Part shown: piece after piece, positions 1 to 7,343 of the stretch
Numbering within the stretch: position 1 is the first letter of the stretch
Layout of the letters: each line of letters opens with the position of its first letter
NCBI GenBank assembly: GCA_021796055.1
Contig: JAJYOS010000191.1
Location: 1 to 9,273 of the forward strand
Length of the DNA: 9,273 nucleotides
Source of the DNA: Bacteroidota bacterium
GTDB lineage: Bacteria; Bacteroidota; Kryptoniia; Kryptoniales; JAKASW01
Direction of reading: 5' to 3'
Translations under genes and position numbers: made by a program
Notes under the pieces: generated by a model
What the model was told of the DNA's origin: nothing
Seen by the model: only the letters and a program-made list of their open reading frames with translations
Database searches by the model: none

Positions 1-135
1 GTGCTTGCGTTCGTCGTACAGCCCCGATGCAGTCAAAGGGATCCTCGTGATCTCTATTCGACTGCCCTCAAGCGCGAAGTGGTACTTGCAGTGAAGAAAG
101 AGATAGGAAACATCAAGAAGGGAAGGGTTACATGA
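1..135 (+). CDS. Possible 3' end of an upstream gene (partial, unresolved)
   Basis: The frame beginning at base 1 is open for 44 codons and ends at TGA 133-135, sharing an ATGA with the ATG of the next gene (132-134). Its end reads as a charged, helix-prone tail (...LKREVVLAVKKEIGNIKKG...). The frame starting at base 2 is also open from the left edge, to a TGA near base 94, and has a richer G+C third position, so it is a real competitor (...AVKGILVISIRLPSSAKWYL). I recognise neither product. The ATGA overlap is the only argument for the first frame. A 44-codon open stretch can occur by chance. Confidence 0.28.
   Translation: MLAFVVQPRCSQRDPRDLYSTALKREVVLAVKKEIGNIKKGRVT
121..127 (+). promoter_or_regulatory. 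Ribosome binding site for the Asp-box propeller gene
   Basis: The purine-rich GGAAGGG lies 4 bases before the ATG at 132, close to but still compatible with a Shine-Dalgarno role. It supports this ATG, which also gives a good signal peptide directly. No promoter could be recognised in the preceding 120 bases, which fits transcription from further upstream. Confidence 0.45.
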
Positions 136-2228
136 AAAAGACAACATTTCTTGTATTCTTCTTCATTTCCTCTGTAGTGGGAGAGGCTCAGAATTCTTTC
201 TGGCATAGTCTCAACGGCCCATGTGATCGCTATTTCTATTCTGTCGCAATCGACACATCAAGAAATCTGGCGTATGGAACCGATTATGCCGGCCTCTTCC
301 GTTCTTCAGACTCAGGTGAAAGCTGGAGCGATGTCAGCACCCCAGGTTTAGCGAGTCTAGCCGTGGATTCCTCCGGAAATGTTTTCGGTGTAAATAATAG
401 CGGAATATTCAAATCGACCGATAAAGGCGATACGTGGACGCAAGTCGGATCATTCCAGGGGTGGTTTTATTTGATCCACATAGATGAACTGCAGCGCATC
501 TTCGCCCTATCGGCATATGGAGTCTACAGCTCAACGGACGATGGCAGTACATGGAGCCATATGAATCAGGACTTCGGAAGAGGAGCTACCGTCCAAGCGT
601 TGACATCGAATCCAGTTAGTCATCATTTATTTGCCGCCTCCTTTAGTCCGTGGGGTGTATTCCGGTCCACAGATAATGGTGTCACCTGGGACAGCGTTAA
701 CACGGGACTCACTACTACACGTGTTAACTGTCTCGTGGCAAGCTCCAACGGTTATCTCTATTCTGGCACTGATTACGGAGGCATTTTCCGCTCGACCAAC
801 GATGGAGCAAGTTGGTCCATCGTGAACTCAGATGTATCTGGGTCCAGGGTCGTCACGATTGCCATCAATCCCCATAACGGTTTCATCTTTGCGAATACAT
901 TCGGTTCGGTCGCCCGTTCCACAGATGGCGGTAATACTTGGACATATTACAATTCAAACCTTACACCCATCGACTACTTTAAAGGAATCTATGTGCTGCC
1001 TGGCCAAGATCTCGTCGCCACGACCTGGTACAACGGCAATTACCTTTCAACTGATCAAGGTCAAACCTGGAAACAAGCGAACGTGGGATTAGCAAACACA
1101 ACCGTTTCGGCTGTTCTTGTCACTTCAACTGAGGCGATGTTGGTGGCCGCTGAAAACGGTCACCTTTTCCGCACAACTGATGGCGGAAATACCTGGACAT
1201 TTGATTGGCTATTTGGCAGTACTCCTGTTAATCATCTCATCTTGAGTAAATCGGGCACAATCTTCGCTGGAACAAATGGTGCAGGTGTTTACCGATCAAC
1301 AGACGATGGTGAATCGTGGCAACAAACAAATAACGGATTGACAACCATCTCCATTAACTCGATTGCGACAGATACATCAGACGGAGTCTACGTAGGAGGA
1401 TATGGCGTCGTATTCAAGAGCACCGACGCTGGCGCGGACTGGGTCCGGGCTTCCCAGGGAATTACAGATACCAAAATCAATTCTATCACATGTGGCGCTG
1501 ATGGCACTCTTTATGCCGGTACAAGCCCAGCCGGCATCTTCCGTTCGACGGACGGGGGATCGAGCTGGTCGCAGGTAAACAATGGCTTGACAGACATGAA
1601 TGTGACAACCCTTGCCATTAGCAGTGGTGGCAGCATCTTTGCAGGAACGAACGGCGGTGGTGTCTATCAATCCTCCGATCATGGAGACAGTTGGAGTCCA
1701 TTGGGTGGTGTTCTCAGCGAAGATTCGGTGAGTTCGGTCGCCGTGAATTCTGTAGAAAAAGTTTTTGCCGTCACGACTTCAGATGGAGTCTATTATTCCA
1801 CTGATAACGGCGCGACATGGTCAAATATTGACTCGACGGAATTGGATGTCCAAGTTCTCGCTTTCGACAAAAGTGGTTATCTCCTCGGCGGCACTAACGG
1901 GAAAGGACTTCTGAAGAGTAATCATTCCACATTAACGGATGCACTATCGCAAATGAGAGAGCCTTCAAAGTTCTCTCTGCATCAGAACTATCCTAATCCG
2001 TTTAACCCGTCCACAACTATCAGCTACCGACTATCGGCTGGAGGTTCTGTCACACTGAAAGTCTATGATATACTCGGAAGAGAAGTCAAAACACTTATTA
2101 ATGGCTGGCAAGCTGCGGGCAACCATCAAGTGACCTTAGATGCTGCAGGATTGTCAAGTGGCGTGTATATTTGCCGCCTGACTTCTGGCCCTTATACAAA
2201 TGCGAGAAAGTTGGTACTCCTCAAGTGA
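132..2228 (+). CDS. Secreted Asp-box (BNR-repeat) beta-propeller protein with T9SS sorting domain
   Basis: This 698-residue protein starts with a signal peptide (MKK, hydrophobic 6-17, likely cleavage after GEA19), so it is exported. Residues 58-563 carry 13 Asp boxes of the form S-T-D-x-G-x-T-W at about 58, 95, 134, 179, 221, 263, 306, 348, 389, 430, 472, 514 and 556, usually 41-43 residues apart. This is the signature of sialidase, sortilin and Ycf48-like propellers. Asp boxes are structural turns and do not show glycosidase activity; I see no sialidase catalytic set. Residues 611-698 are a type A T9SS sorting domain (NYPNPFNPSTT, VYDILGRE, LSSGVY, final KLVLLK), which is known to direct proteins through the outer membrane to the surface or medium. 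The next gene starts 45 bases downstream and has a related tail. The ligand is unknown. Confidence 0.93.
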   Translation: MKKTTFLVFFFISSVVGEAQNSFWHSLNGPCDRYFYSVAIDTSRNLAYGTDYAGLFRSSDSGESWSDVSTPGLASLAVDSSGNVFGVNNSGIFKSTDKGDTWTQVGSFQGWFYLIHIDELQRIFALSAYGVYSSTDDGSTWSHMNQDFGRGATVQALTSNPVSHHLFAASFSPWGVFRSTDNGVTWDSVNTGLTTTRVNCLVASSNGYLYSGTDYGGIFRSTNDGASWSIVNSDVSGSRVVTIAINPHNGFIFANTFGSVARSTDGGNTWTYYNSNLTPIDYFKGIYVLPGQDLVATTWYNGNYLSTDQGQTWKQANVGLANTTVSAVLVTSTEAMLVAAENGHLFRTTDGGNTWTFDWLFGSTPVNHLILSKSGTIFAGTNGAGVYRSTDDGESWQQTNNGLTTISINSIATDTSDGVYVGGYGVVFKSTDAGADWVRASQGITDTKINSITCGADGTLYAGTSPAGIFRSTDGGSSWSQVNNGLTDMNVTTLAISSGGSIFAGTNGGGVYQSSDHGDSWSPLGGVLSEDSVSSVAVNSVEKVFAVTTSDGVYYSTDNGATWSNIDSTELDVQVLAFDKSGYLLGGTNGKGLLKSNHSTLTDALSQMREPSKFSLHQNYPNPFNPSTTISYRLSAGGSVTLKVYDILGREVKTLINGWQAAGNHQVTLDAAGLSSGVYICRLTSGPYTNARKLVLLK
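303..1820 (+). repeat. Thirteen-unit Asp-box repeat array (about 126 bp period)
   Basis: The array encodes 13 copies of the S-[ST]-[DN]-x-G-x-[TS]-W turn, each preceded by a G-[VIL]-[FY]-[RKS] strand. From the third copy on, spacing is almost constant at 41-43 residues, except for one 45-residue step. Thirteen blades is too many for a single ordinary 6- to 8-bladed propeller, so two stacked propellers (for example 6+7) are likely. Several units repeat 'FAGTNG(A/G)GVY', so the array probably grew by duplication. Confidence 0.85.
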
Positions 2229-2259
2229 GCAGACACATAACAACTCACAGACGATGATA

Positions 2260-2265
2260 AAGGAG
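2260..2265 (+). promoter_or_regulatory. Strong Shine-Dalgarno for the second propeller gene
   Basis: AAGGAG lies 8 bases before the ATG at 2274, within a 45-base gap that shows no terminator-like hairpin. It fixes the start of the second propeller gene and fits co-transcription with the first. Confidence 0.7.
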
Positions 2266-2273
2266 TTAGGAGA

Positions 2274-4541
2274 ATGAAACGTTATTACCGATCATTGAAG
2301 AGACACTTCACGTTCTTTCTGATATCCATCTTTGTGGTGCCATTTGCAGTTTACTCGCAGAAGCCGCAGTGGATAAACTACACAAACATCGATTACATCA
2401 CTTCACTTGCCTGCTACAACGACACATTATGGATCGGTGCAAGAGGAGGCGTCGTCCGGTTCGATCCGGTAACCTCGTCAAAAGCGATCTTCACTCGAGC
2501 TGATGGACTAGTTGCTAATGACGTACAAGCGTTGGCGGTTGGTGCTGACGGCCGGGTATGGGTTGCTGGCAATTGGGGAAACGACGGGATAGGAGTATAC
2601 GACGGCACAAAATGGTCCACCGTAGCAACTGGCAATTCCCAGCCGATTGGAGGCATCTACAAAATGCAGGTAGCACCCGATGGGACGGTTTGGTTCAATA
2701 TGGGGGTTGGTGGGCTATGGAATTATAAAAATGGGGCTGTCAATAAAATTCTTACCGGTGACGCTTACATACAATCGTTTGCCGTTGACAGGTCCGGCGG
2801 AGTGTGGGCAGTCAATGGCCCCGGCGTAGAACATTATGATGGCACTAAGTGGACTCAGATGGATAGTTCAAACAGCGGTCTTGGCTCGAATAGCGTGAGC
2901 GCAGTTTTGGCTGACAATCTCGGCAGAACATGGTTCTGTACTGCGCGGGGAATCTCAATGTACGACGGTGCGTCATGGCACGAGTACACAACTCCATCGA
3001 CTGTGGCCTCAACCTCGAGTCTTAGTTTATCCACCGTCGATTCAAAAGGGAACCTCTGGCTTACGTACTTGCCATGGGGTACCGCTCCGAAAATTCTTGA
3101 ATTCGATGGAGCACAGTGGCGGGTCTTTGATTCAACTACCACAAAGTTACCACCTTACTCAAGAATTACATGCAGTTGCGCGGACAGTCTTGGAAACGTC
3201 TACTTTGCGTTGGTCCCGGTTCTAATGACACAGAATGATTTGGCATGGCGAGACGGTGGACAGCTACTTATGTTTGATGGGACCAATTGGAAAACCATTG
3301 ATGTCCATTCTGGTACGTTACCGTTTTCCCCCGTTTATCATTTTGGTTTATCGACAGATGGCGCAATCTGGATGGGTACCACTCAGAATGGAGTCGTCGA
3401 AGACAAGGGCACTTCGTGGAAAACTTTTGACTCACTGAATAGTGGGATTTATGCCTCTAACATGGTAAATCAGATTAGTTTTGACAGATCCGGCAATCCT
3501 TGGATTGTCGGAGGTTCGTGGAGTGTCGGAGGGAGCACCATGGGCAAATATTATTTCGAAGGAGGCGCATCACATTTCGATGGTACAAAATGGACCACTT
3601 ACAATCTTGCAAAAGGGAATTTCCCCAGTAATGATATCGAGTGCGTCACAATAGATAAGGATAATGTTGCATGGTTCGGAACTTACGACAAAGGAGTTGT
3701 GAGATACGACGGAACAGCATGGATTACATACGATACTTTGAATAGCCCTTTACCCTCAAATACTGTCTACTGTTGCGTGGTTGATGCCCAAAACAATGTC
3801 TGGTTTGGGACAAACAAAGGAGTCGCGAAATTCGACGGTACGAACTGGACCGTTCGCAATTCTCAGAACAGTGGCTTGCCGTATGACTACATTTGGTCGA
3901 TGGCCGTGGATAAGACAGGTAAGATTTGGTTCCTGGTCTGGAATTGGGTGAACTATAACCTCTTCGGCAATTATGTTGTTAGTTATGATGGGTCTCAGTG
4001 GAATTCCTGGAGCGCTCCAGCCCCAGCACATTGTTTTTGCATAGACTCGACAAACTCAGTTTGGGTTGGTACCTATGGAAATGGTGTCTCCAAATTTGAT
4101 GGTACTTCATGGACCACTTTCACGACAGCGAATAGCGGCATAGGATATAACTACATCGAAGGTATCATGGCTGACAACCACGGGAATATTTGGTTTGGTG
4201 CCCAGGACTATGGAGGCGGCGTCAGCGTCTACAATCCGAACGGTGTGACAAAGGTAGAACGGCCGATGGAACCGCCATCCAACTTCAGGCTTTATCAGAA
4301 TTATCCGAACCCTTTCAATCCGACAACTATCATCAGCTATGATTTGCCTGTGAGTAGCCATGTCACAATAAAGGTGTATGATGTTCTTGGAAGAGAAATG
4401 GAGACGCTGATTAGCGAGCGTCAGAGCGCGGGAACTCATTCAGTGAGATTTAACGCAAGCAATCTTCCGAGCGGAGTGTATTTCTACAGACTTCAGGCAG
4501 GCAATTATGTTGAGGCGAGGAAGCTGATGGTGCTGAAATGA
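2274..4541 (+). CDS. Secreted two-component-regulator-type propeller protein with T9SS sorting domain
   Basis: This 755-residue protein has a signal peptide (basic MKRYYRSLKRH, hydrophobic 12-26, likely cleavage after VYS28). Residues 30-655 are made of blades reading 'G.[VIL]W[FV]GT..GV..[FY]DGT.W', matching the two-component regulator propeller (Reg_prop) family. In hybrid sensor kinases that family forms a periplasmic ligand-sensing domain, but no membrane anchor, kinase or DNA-binding domain follows here, so this is a free-standing secreted propeller. Y/F-D-G-x-x-W motifs occur at about 109, 188, 230, 277, 334, 435, 478, 520, 571 and 608, with a variant at 377. Residues 669-755 are a type A T9SS sorting domain (NYPNPFNPTT, VYDVLGRE, LPSGVYFYRL, final KLMVLK) clearly related to the one in the preceding gene. 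Binding partner unknown; a surface-recognition role is inferred. Confidence 0.93.
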   Translation: MKRYYRSLKRHFTFFLISIFVVPFAVYSQKPQWINYTNIDYITSLACYNDTLWIGARGGVVRFDPVTSSKAIFTRADGLVANDVQALAVGADGRVWVAGNWGNDGIGVYDGTKWSTVATGNSQPIGGIYKMQVAPDGTVWFNMGVGGLWNYKNGAVNKILTGDAYIQSFAVDRSGGVWAVNGPGVEHYDGTKWTQMDSSNSGLGSNSVSAVLADNLGRTWFCTARGISMYDGASWHEYTTPSTVASTSSLSLSTVDSKGNLWLTYLPWGTAPKILEFDGAQWRVFDSTTTKLPPYSRITCSCADSLGNVYFALVPVLMTQNDLAWRDGGQLLMFDGTNWKTIDVHSGTLPFSPVYHFGLSTDGAIWMGTTQNGVVEDKGTSWKTFDSLNSGIYASNMVNQISFDRSGNPWIVGGSWSVGGSTMGKYYFEGGASHFDGTKWTTYNLAKGNFPSNDIECVTIDKDNVAWFGTYDKGVVRYDGTAWITYDTLNSPLPSNTVYCCVVDAQNNVWFGTNKGVAKFDGTNWTVRNSQNSGLPYDYIWSMAVDKTGKIWFLVWNWVNYNLFGNYVVSYDGSQWNSWSAPAPAHCFCIDSTNSVWVGTYGNGVSKFDGTSWTTFTTANSGIGYNYIEGIMADNHGNIWFGAQDYGGGVSVYNPNGVTKVERPMEPPSNFRLYQNYPNPFNPTTIISYDLPVSSHVTIKVYDVLGREMETLISERQSAGTHSVRFNASNLPSGVYFYRLQAGNYVEARKLMVLK
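2598..4112 (+). repeat. Propeller repeat array with Y/F-D-G-x-x-W motifs (about 11 units)
   Basis: Eleven units share a [FY]-D-G-[TA]-x-W turn (DKGTSW in one case). Spacing is 37-79 residues, most often 42-57, so it is less regular than the Asp-box array upstream, and some units carry loop insertions (for example residues 310-330 and 412-430). With further unmarked blades near 45-70 and 140-155, two tandem propellers are likely. Confidence 0.75.
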
Positions 4542-4769
4542 GTGCGTGCAGGTGGCGGCGCTCGGTCATGGGCAGCGTTGTTCGATTTTCTGCTTCACTT
4601 TCTCACTCGCCTATCCCTGTGCTGGTCATTTCCACCCCAGCTTCTTCTCAGAGTCAGAGATTCATGATAGGAAATGCGGACCGCTTATCTTTCTCGGGGA
4701 AAAAGCTGTTCAGGGAAATCTGCACGTATGTCAATCCAACTCCTGAAATATTAGAGGTAAAAGGCCCAA
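4542..4769 (+). other. 228-base gap between propeller and caspase genes, no convincing gene
   Basis: Two overlapping reading frames are open here: one of 79 codons starting at 4538 (ATGA overlap with the propeller stop) and ending at 4777, eight bases into the next gene, and one of 66 codons starting with GTG at 4546 and ending at 4746. Neither has a well-placed ribosome binding site or a recognisable motif, and they contradict each other. I found no clear rho-independent terminator or promoter. The last bases hold AGAGG (4753-4757) and AAAGG (4760-4764), candidate binding sites for the start at 4770. Confidence 0.5.
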
Positions 4770-7343
4770 ATGCGTAGGGTACAATTGTTCAGCCTTAGGC
4801 ACACCAAAGCTGCCGGTCACGTTTTCTCCACATGGATTGTTTATTCTCTTCTCTTTTCATTCGGCACTTATACCGTTGCTGGTTGCTACAGTTACTCCGC
4901 TGGTCCGTTAGTGCGAACAGAAATGGTGCCAGGGAGTGAGGTCACTGATTCATACACCTACCAAACCGAGTTAGAGAAGACTCCGACAGTTGAGGACACC
5001 CGCGCACAGATACTGATCACGAAAACTCCACAAATTCGATACACGCAAGTTGAGAAGAGAGCCGAAGTACAACAGACTAGTGGGATAGGATCGCTGCTCA
5101 TGATGGTCGCCAGTGTAGGAGCCATTGTGGGCGGGTACCAAATTGATTCGTTGGCCGGCAACAACGGTGGACAAAAGGCGCTCGGGATAGGTTTGATGGT
5201 TATCGGCGGAGTGTTGTTTTTTGGATCTCTGTTTGCCATGAAAAGCGCAGGCCAGGTAACTCAGACCGGCGATCTAGTCAATGGTCAAACGAGTAGGACA
5301 TTCAGATCAGGCACAGCGGTCCCACTGTCCAATCAAAAGGTCATTGTTACGGCTGGTCGGACTTCTCGGGAATATACCACCGACTGGCAGGGGATGTTCA
5401 CATTTGACCCTGTTGCCGACTTCGGAATGACTTATTTCTCAGGCCCGCAGAATGTCTATTTCAATGTCAGGGTTCCAAATGGAAACGTAGATCATACCAT
5501 AACCCTCTCATCCGCTAAGTGGACACGGGAGTATTTCACTGTTGATGAACAAAATACCTACATGCACTCATACGCCGATCTGAGAAGCAGAAGGTTGGCA
5601 GAACTACCACGGGGCAGCGAGATTCAACTCCTCAGTGAATATTCCGGATGGTATCACGTCAGCAATGGCGAGCGTGACGGCTGGGTCCAGAAAGGATCGG
5701 GACACAAGTTCTGGGCGACTGCGACGCACTTTGATCCTAATCGTCCACCGCAGTTAGCAGCCTCCTTATCGTTTTCAGAGCCATCGGGCAACAATATGCT
5801 GGATGCTGATGAAAATGGCACGATAACAGTCAAGCTGACGAACGTTGGAAGAGGAGAGGCGTACCGGATTGGGGGCAATATCAGTCCCCAGGATTCTCCC
5901 GGTCTTTATTACACTCCGCAATTCTATGTTGGGGACATCATGCCAGGTGAATCGAAGTCTTATTCAGTTTCCATAAGTGCCTCTCATTCGGTAACGACCC
6001 ATGATGGGTCCCTTGAGTTTAGGTTTAATGAGGCAAACGGGTTCGAGCCGCCGCCAACGAGAATAACTTTCTCGACGAAGGCTTTCGTTCCGCCGAAACT
6101 TCTTATATCAGACGTTGGCGTTCAGGATGTAGATGGGAACAACATGATACAGCCTGGGAAAATCGCAACGGTGACGGTAAGAGTGCAAAATATCGGACTC
6201 GGAATTGCGCGGGATGTAACTGCAGGTGTTAGGAATGGAGATCCTCAGAATGTATTCTTCACAACGAATAGTGACACAAGCTTTTCACTAGGGAACCTCT
6301 CACCGGGGAATTACAAGGATATACGTTTCAGTATGTATACCAACAATCGTGCGGCGGGTGTCCCGATTTACGTAAACTTGACCGAGCAGTATGGCGCTTA
6401 CGGATTGAGTAACTACAAACTCCCGCTTGAGTTTTACAAGCCGATGGCATCGCTGAACGAAGTAGTTGTTAAACCGAATCAACAGCAAACGCCTGGGATA
6501 GAGCCATCAACCGGATTGAGCGTTGGCGTGGATACAAATATTCCACAAGGAAGAGAAGAAAACCCGAATGCTGTGGCGCTGATATTAGCTATATCGAATT
6601 ACCAGAACCCAGGCATTCCTGCCGTAAAATACGCAAAGCATGACGGAGCTGTGATAAGGCAATATCTGATCAAAGCTTTGGGATTCAAGCCGGAGAATAT
6701 ACTTCCAAGAGACCCCGATGAGCTATTGACTTATGGACAAATTCAAACCTATATAAAGAAAATACTGCCATCTTATCTTAAGCCAGACGGTAGCTCTGAT
6801 CTGTTCATTTACTACACAGGTCATGGAGCGCCAAGCACGACAAATCATGAAGCGTACCTTGTACCATGGGACTGCGACCCTAACTATGTGAGTGACGACA
6901 ATGCTTATGACATGAAACAGTTTTATATGGACATAGAGAAGCTCGATGCGAGACACAAGATAATTGTGGTGGATGCATGTTTCTCCGGTCAGGCAGGCAA
7001 CGGGCAATCACTGATAAAATATGCAAGTCCAGCATTGCTGAGAGTTAATAACCCATTAGTTGCCGATTCGAACACCGTGATATTTCAGTCGTCCGGGCCT
7101 GATCAGGTCTCAAACTGGTACGACGAGAAACGTCACGGAATGTTCACTTACTTCTTCCTGAAGGGACTTCAGGGTGCCGCCGATTTCAACCATGATGGAA
7201 CAATTACTGCCGATGAATTAATCAAATACATCAACGATCCCAACGACGGTCTGCCATATTATTCCAATCGCCTGTACCAGCGTCCGCAGGAAGCGCATAT
7301 AGAAGGGGATGGACAGACGGTTATTGAGAGAATAGAGAAATGA
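4770..7343 (+). CDS. Exported caspase-like (C14/metacaspase-type) protease, predicted lipoprotein with SH3b and CARDB-like domains
   Basis: This protein has 857 residues. A long N-terminus (22 residues, then a hydrophobic stretch at 23-38) ends in a plausible lipobox, VAG-Cys39, suggesting a lipoprotein. Hydrophobic segments at about 105-121 and 137-155 look like a membrane hairpin. Residues 180-246 resemble a carboxypeptidase-regulatory-like beta sandwich, and 254-310 an SH3b domain (LPRGSEIQLL...GWYHV...GWVQ). Residues 329-557 form two CARDB-like Ig domains. The caspase-like domain is at about 598-850: the start NAVALILAISNY, YYTGHG with His685, VVDACFSG with Cys737, and the later strand HGMFTYFFLKGL. 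His and Cys form the expected C14 dyad, so it should be an active cysteine protease; metacaspases prefer Arg/Lys, caspases Asp, and I cannot assign specificity. An EF-hand-type loop is at 805-816. There is no T9SS tail. The start at 4770 follows AAAGG; a later non-ATG start that shortens the N-region is possible. A broken paralogue lies just downstream. Confidence 0.9.
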   Translation: MRRVQLFSLRHTKAAGHVFSTWIVYSLLFSFGTYTVAGCYSYSAGPLVRTEMVPGSEVTDSYTYQTELEKTPTVEDTRAQILITKTPQIRYTQVEKRAEVQQTSGIGSLLMMVASVGAIVGGYQIDSLAGNNGGQKALGIGLMVIGGVLFFGSLFAMKSAGQVTQTGDLVNGQTSRTFRSGTAVPLSNQKVIVTAGRTSREYTTDWQGMFTFDPVADFGMTYFSGPQNVYFNVRVPNGNVDHTITLSSAKWTREYFTVDEQNTYMHSYADLRSRRLAELPRGSEIQLLSEYSGWYHVSNGERDGWVQKGSGHKFWATATHFDPNRPPQLAASLSFSEPSGNNMLDADENGTITVKLTNVGRGEAYRIGGNISPQDSPGLYYTPQFYVGDIMPGESKSYSVSISASHSVTTHDGSLEFRFNEANGFEPPPTRITFSTKAFVPPKLLISDVGVQDVDGNNMIQPGKIATVTVRVQNIGLGIARDVTAGVRNGDPQNVFFTTNSDTSFSLGNLSPGNYKDIRFSMYTNNRAAGVPIYVNLTEQYGAYGLSNYKLPLEFYKPMASLNEVVVKPNQQQTPGIEPSTGLSVGVDTNIPQGREENPNAVALILAISNYQNPGIPAVKYAKHDGAVIRQYLIKALGFKPENILPRDPDELLTYGQIQTYIKKILPSYLKPDGSSDLFIYYTGHGAPSTTNHEAYLVPWDCDPNYVSDDNAYDMKQFYMDIEKLDARHKIIVVDACFSGQAGNGQSLIKYASPALLRVNNPLVADSNTVIFQSSGPDQVSNWYDEKRHGMFTYFFLKGLQGAADFNHDGTITADELIKYINDPNDGLPYYSNRLYQRPQEAHIEGDGQTVIERIEK
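5754..6593 (+). repeat. Duplicated CARDB-like double-domain module, copy A (intact gene)
   Basis: This segment encodes the two Ig-like domains, the linker and the first caspase strand (residues 329-608). It aligns with 8338-9171 with a single two-codon gap, and I count about 170 identities over 278 aligned residues (about 61%). Identical blocks include EANGFEPPPT, TKAFVPPKL, YTNNRA, YGLSNY and NPNAVALILAI. The sequences upstream of the module in the two genes are unrelated. Confidence 0.9.
7182..7217 (+). other. EF-hand-type calcium-binding loop inside the caspase domain
   Basis: Residues 805-816 of the caspase-like protein read D-F-N-H-D-G-T-I-T-A-D-E, a full 12-residue EF-hand loop with ligands at positions 1, 3, 5 and 12, Gly at 6 and Ile at 8. 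It follows the conserved strand/helix FTYFFLKGLQG. Some bacterial caspase-like proteins carry similar loops, and many metacaspases are known to need calcium, so calcium-dependent folding or activation is a reasonable inference. Confidence 0.75.

Noticed and set aside
1377..1682. Reverse-strand ORF of about 100 codons, and similar antisense frames elsewhere
   Set aside because: It lies wholly inside a well-supported + strand gene and reflects its repeat codon pattern; the product has no recognisable domain.
132..2228. Active sialidase assignment for the Asp-box protein
   Set aside because: Asp boxes are structural and shared by many propellers; the arginine triad and other catalytic residues of sialidases are not evident.
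2274..4541. Hybrid two-component sensor kinase
   Set aside because: After the propeller there is a T9SS sorting domain, with no transmembrane helix, histidine kinase, receiver or DNA-binding domain.
4546..4746. 66-codon ORF starting with GTG between the propeller and caspase genes
   Set aside because: It has no good ribosome binding site or recognisable motif, and it overlaps another equally unsupported frame.
4538..4777. 79-codon ORF with ATGA overlap to the propeller stop
   Set aside because: The nearest purine-rich site (about 4516-4521) is too far upstream, no family is recognised, and it runs into the well-supported caspase start. Kept only as a comment in the gap entry.
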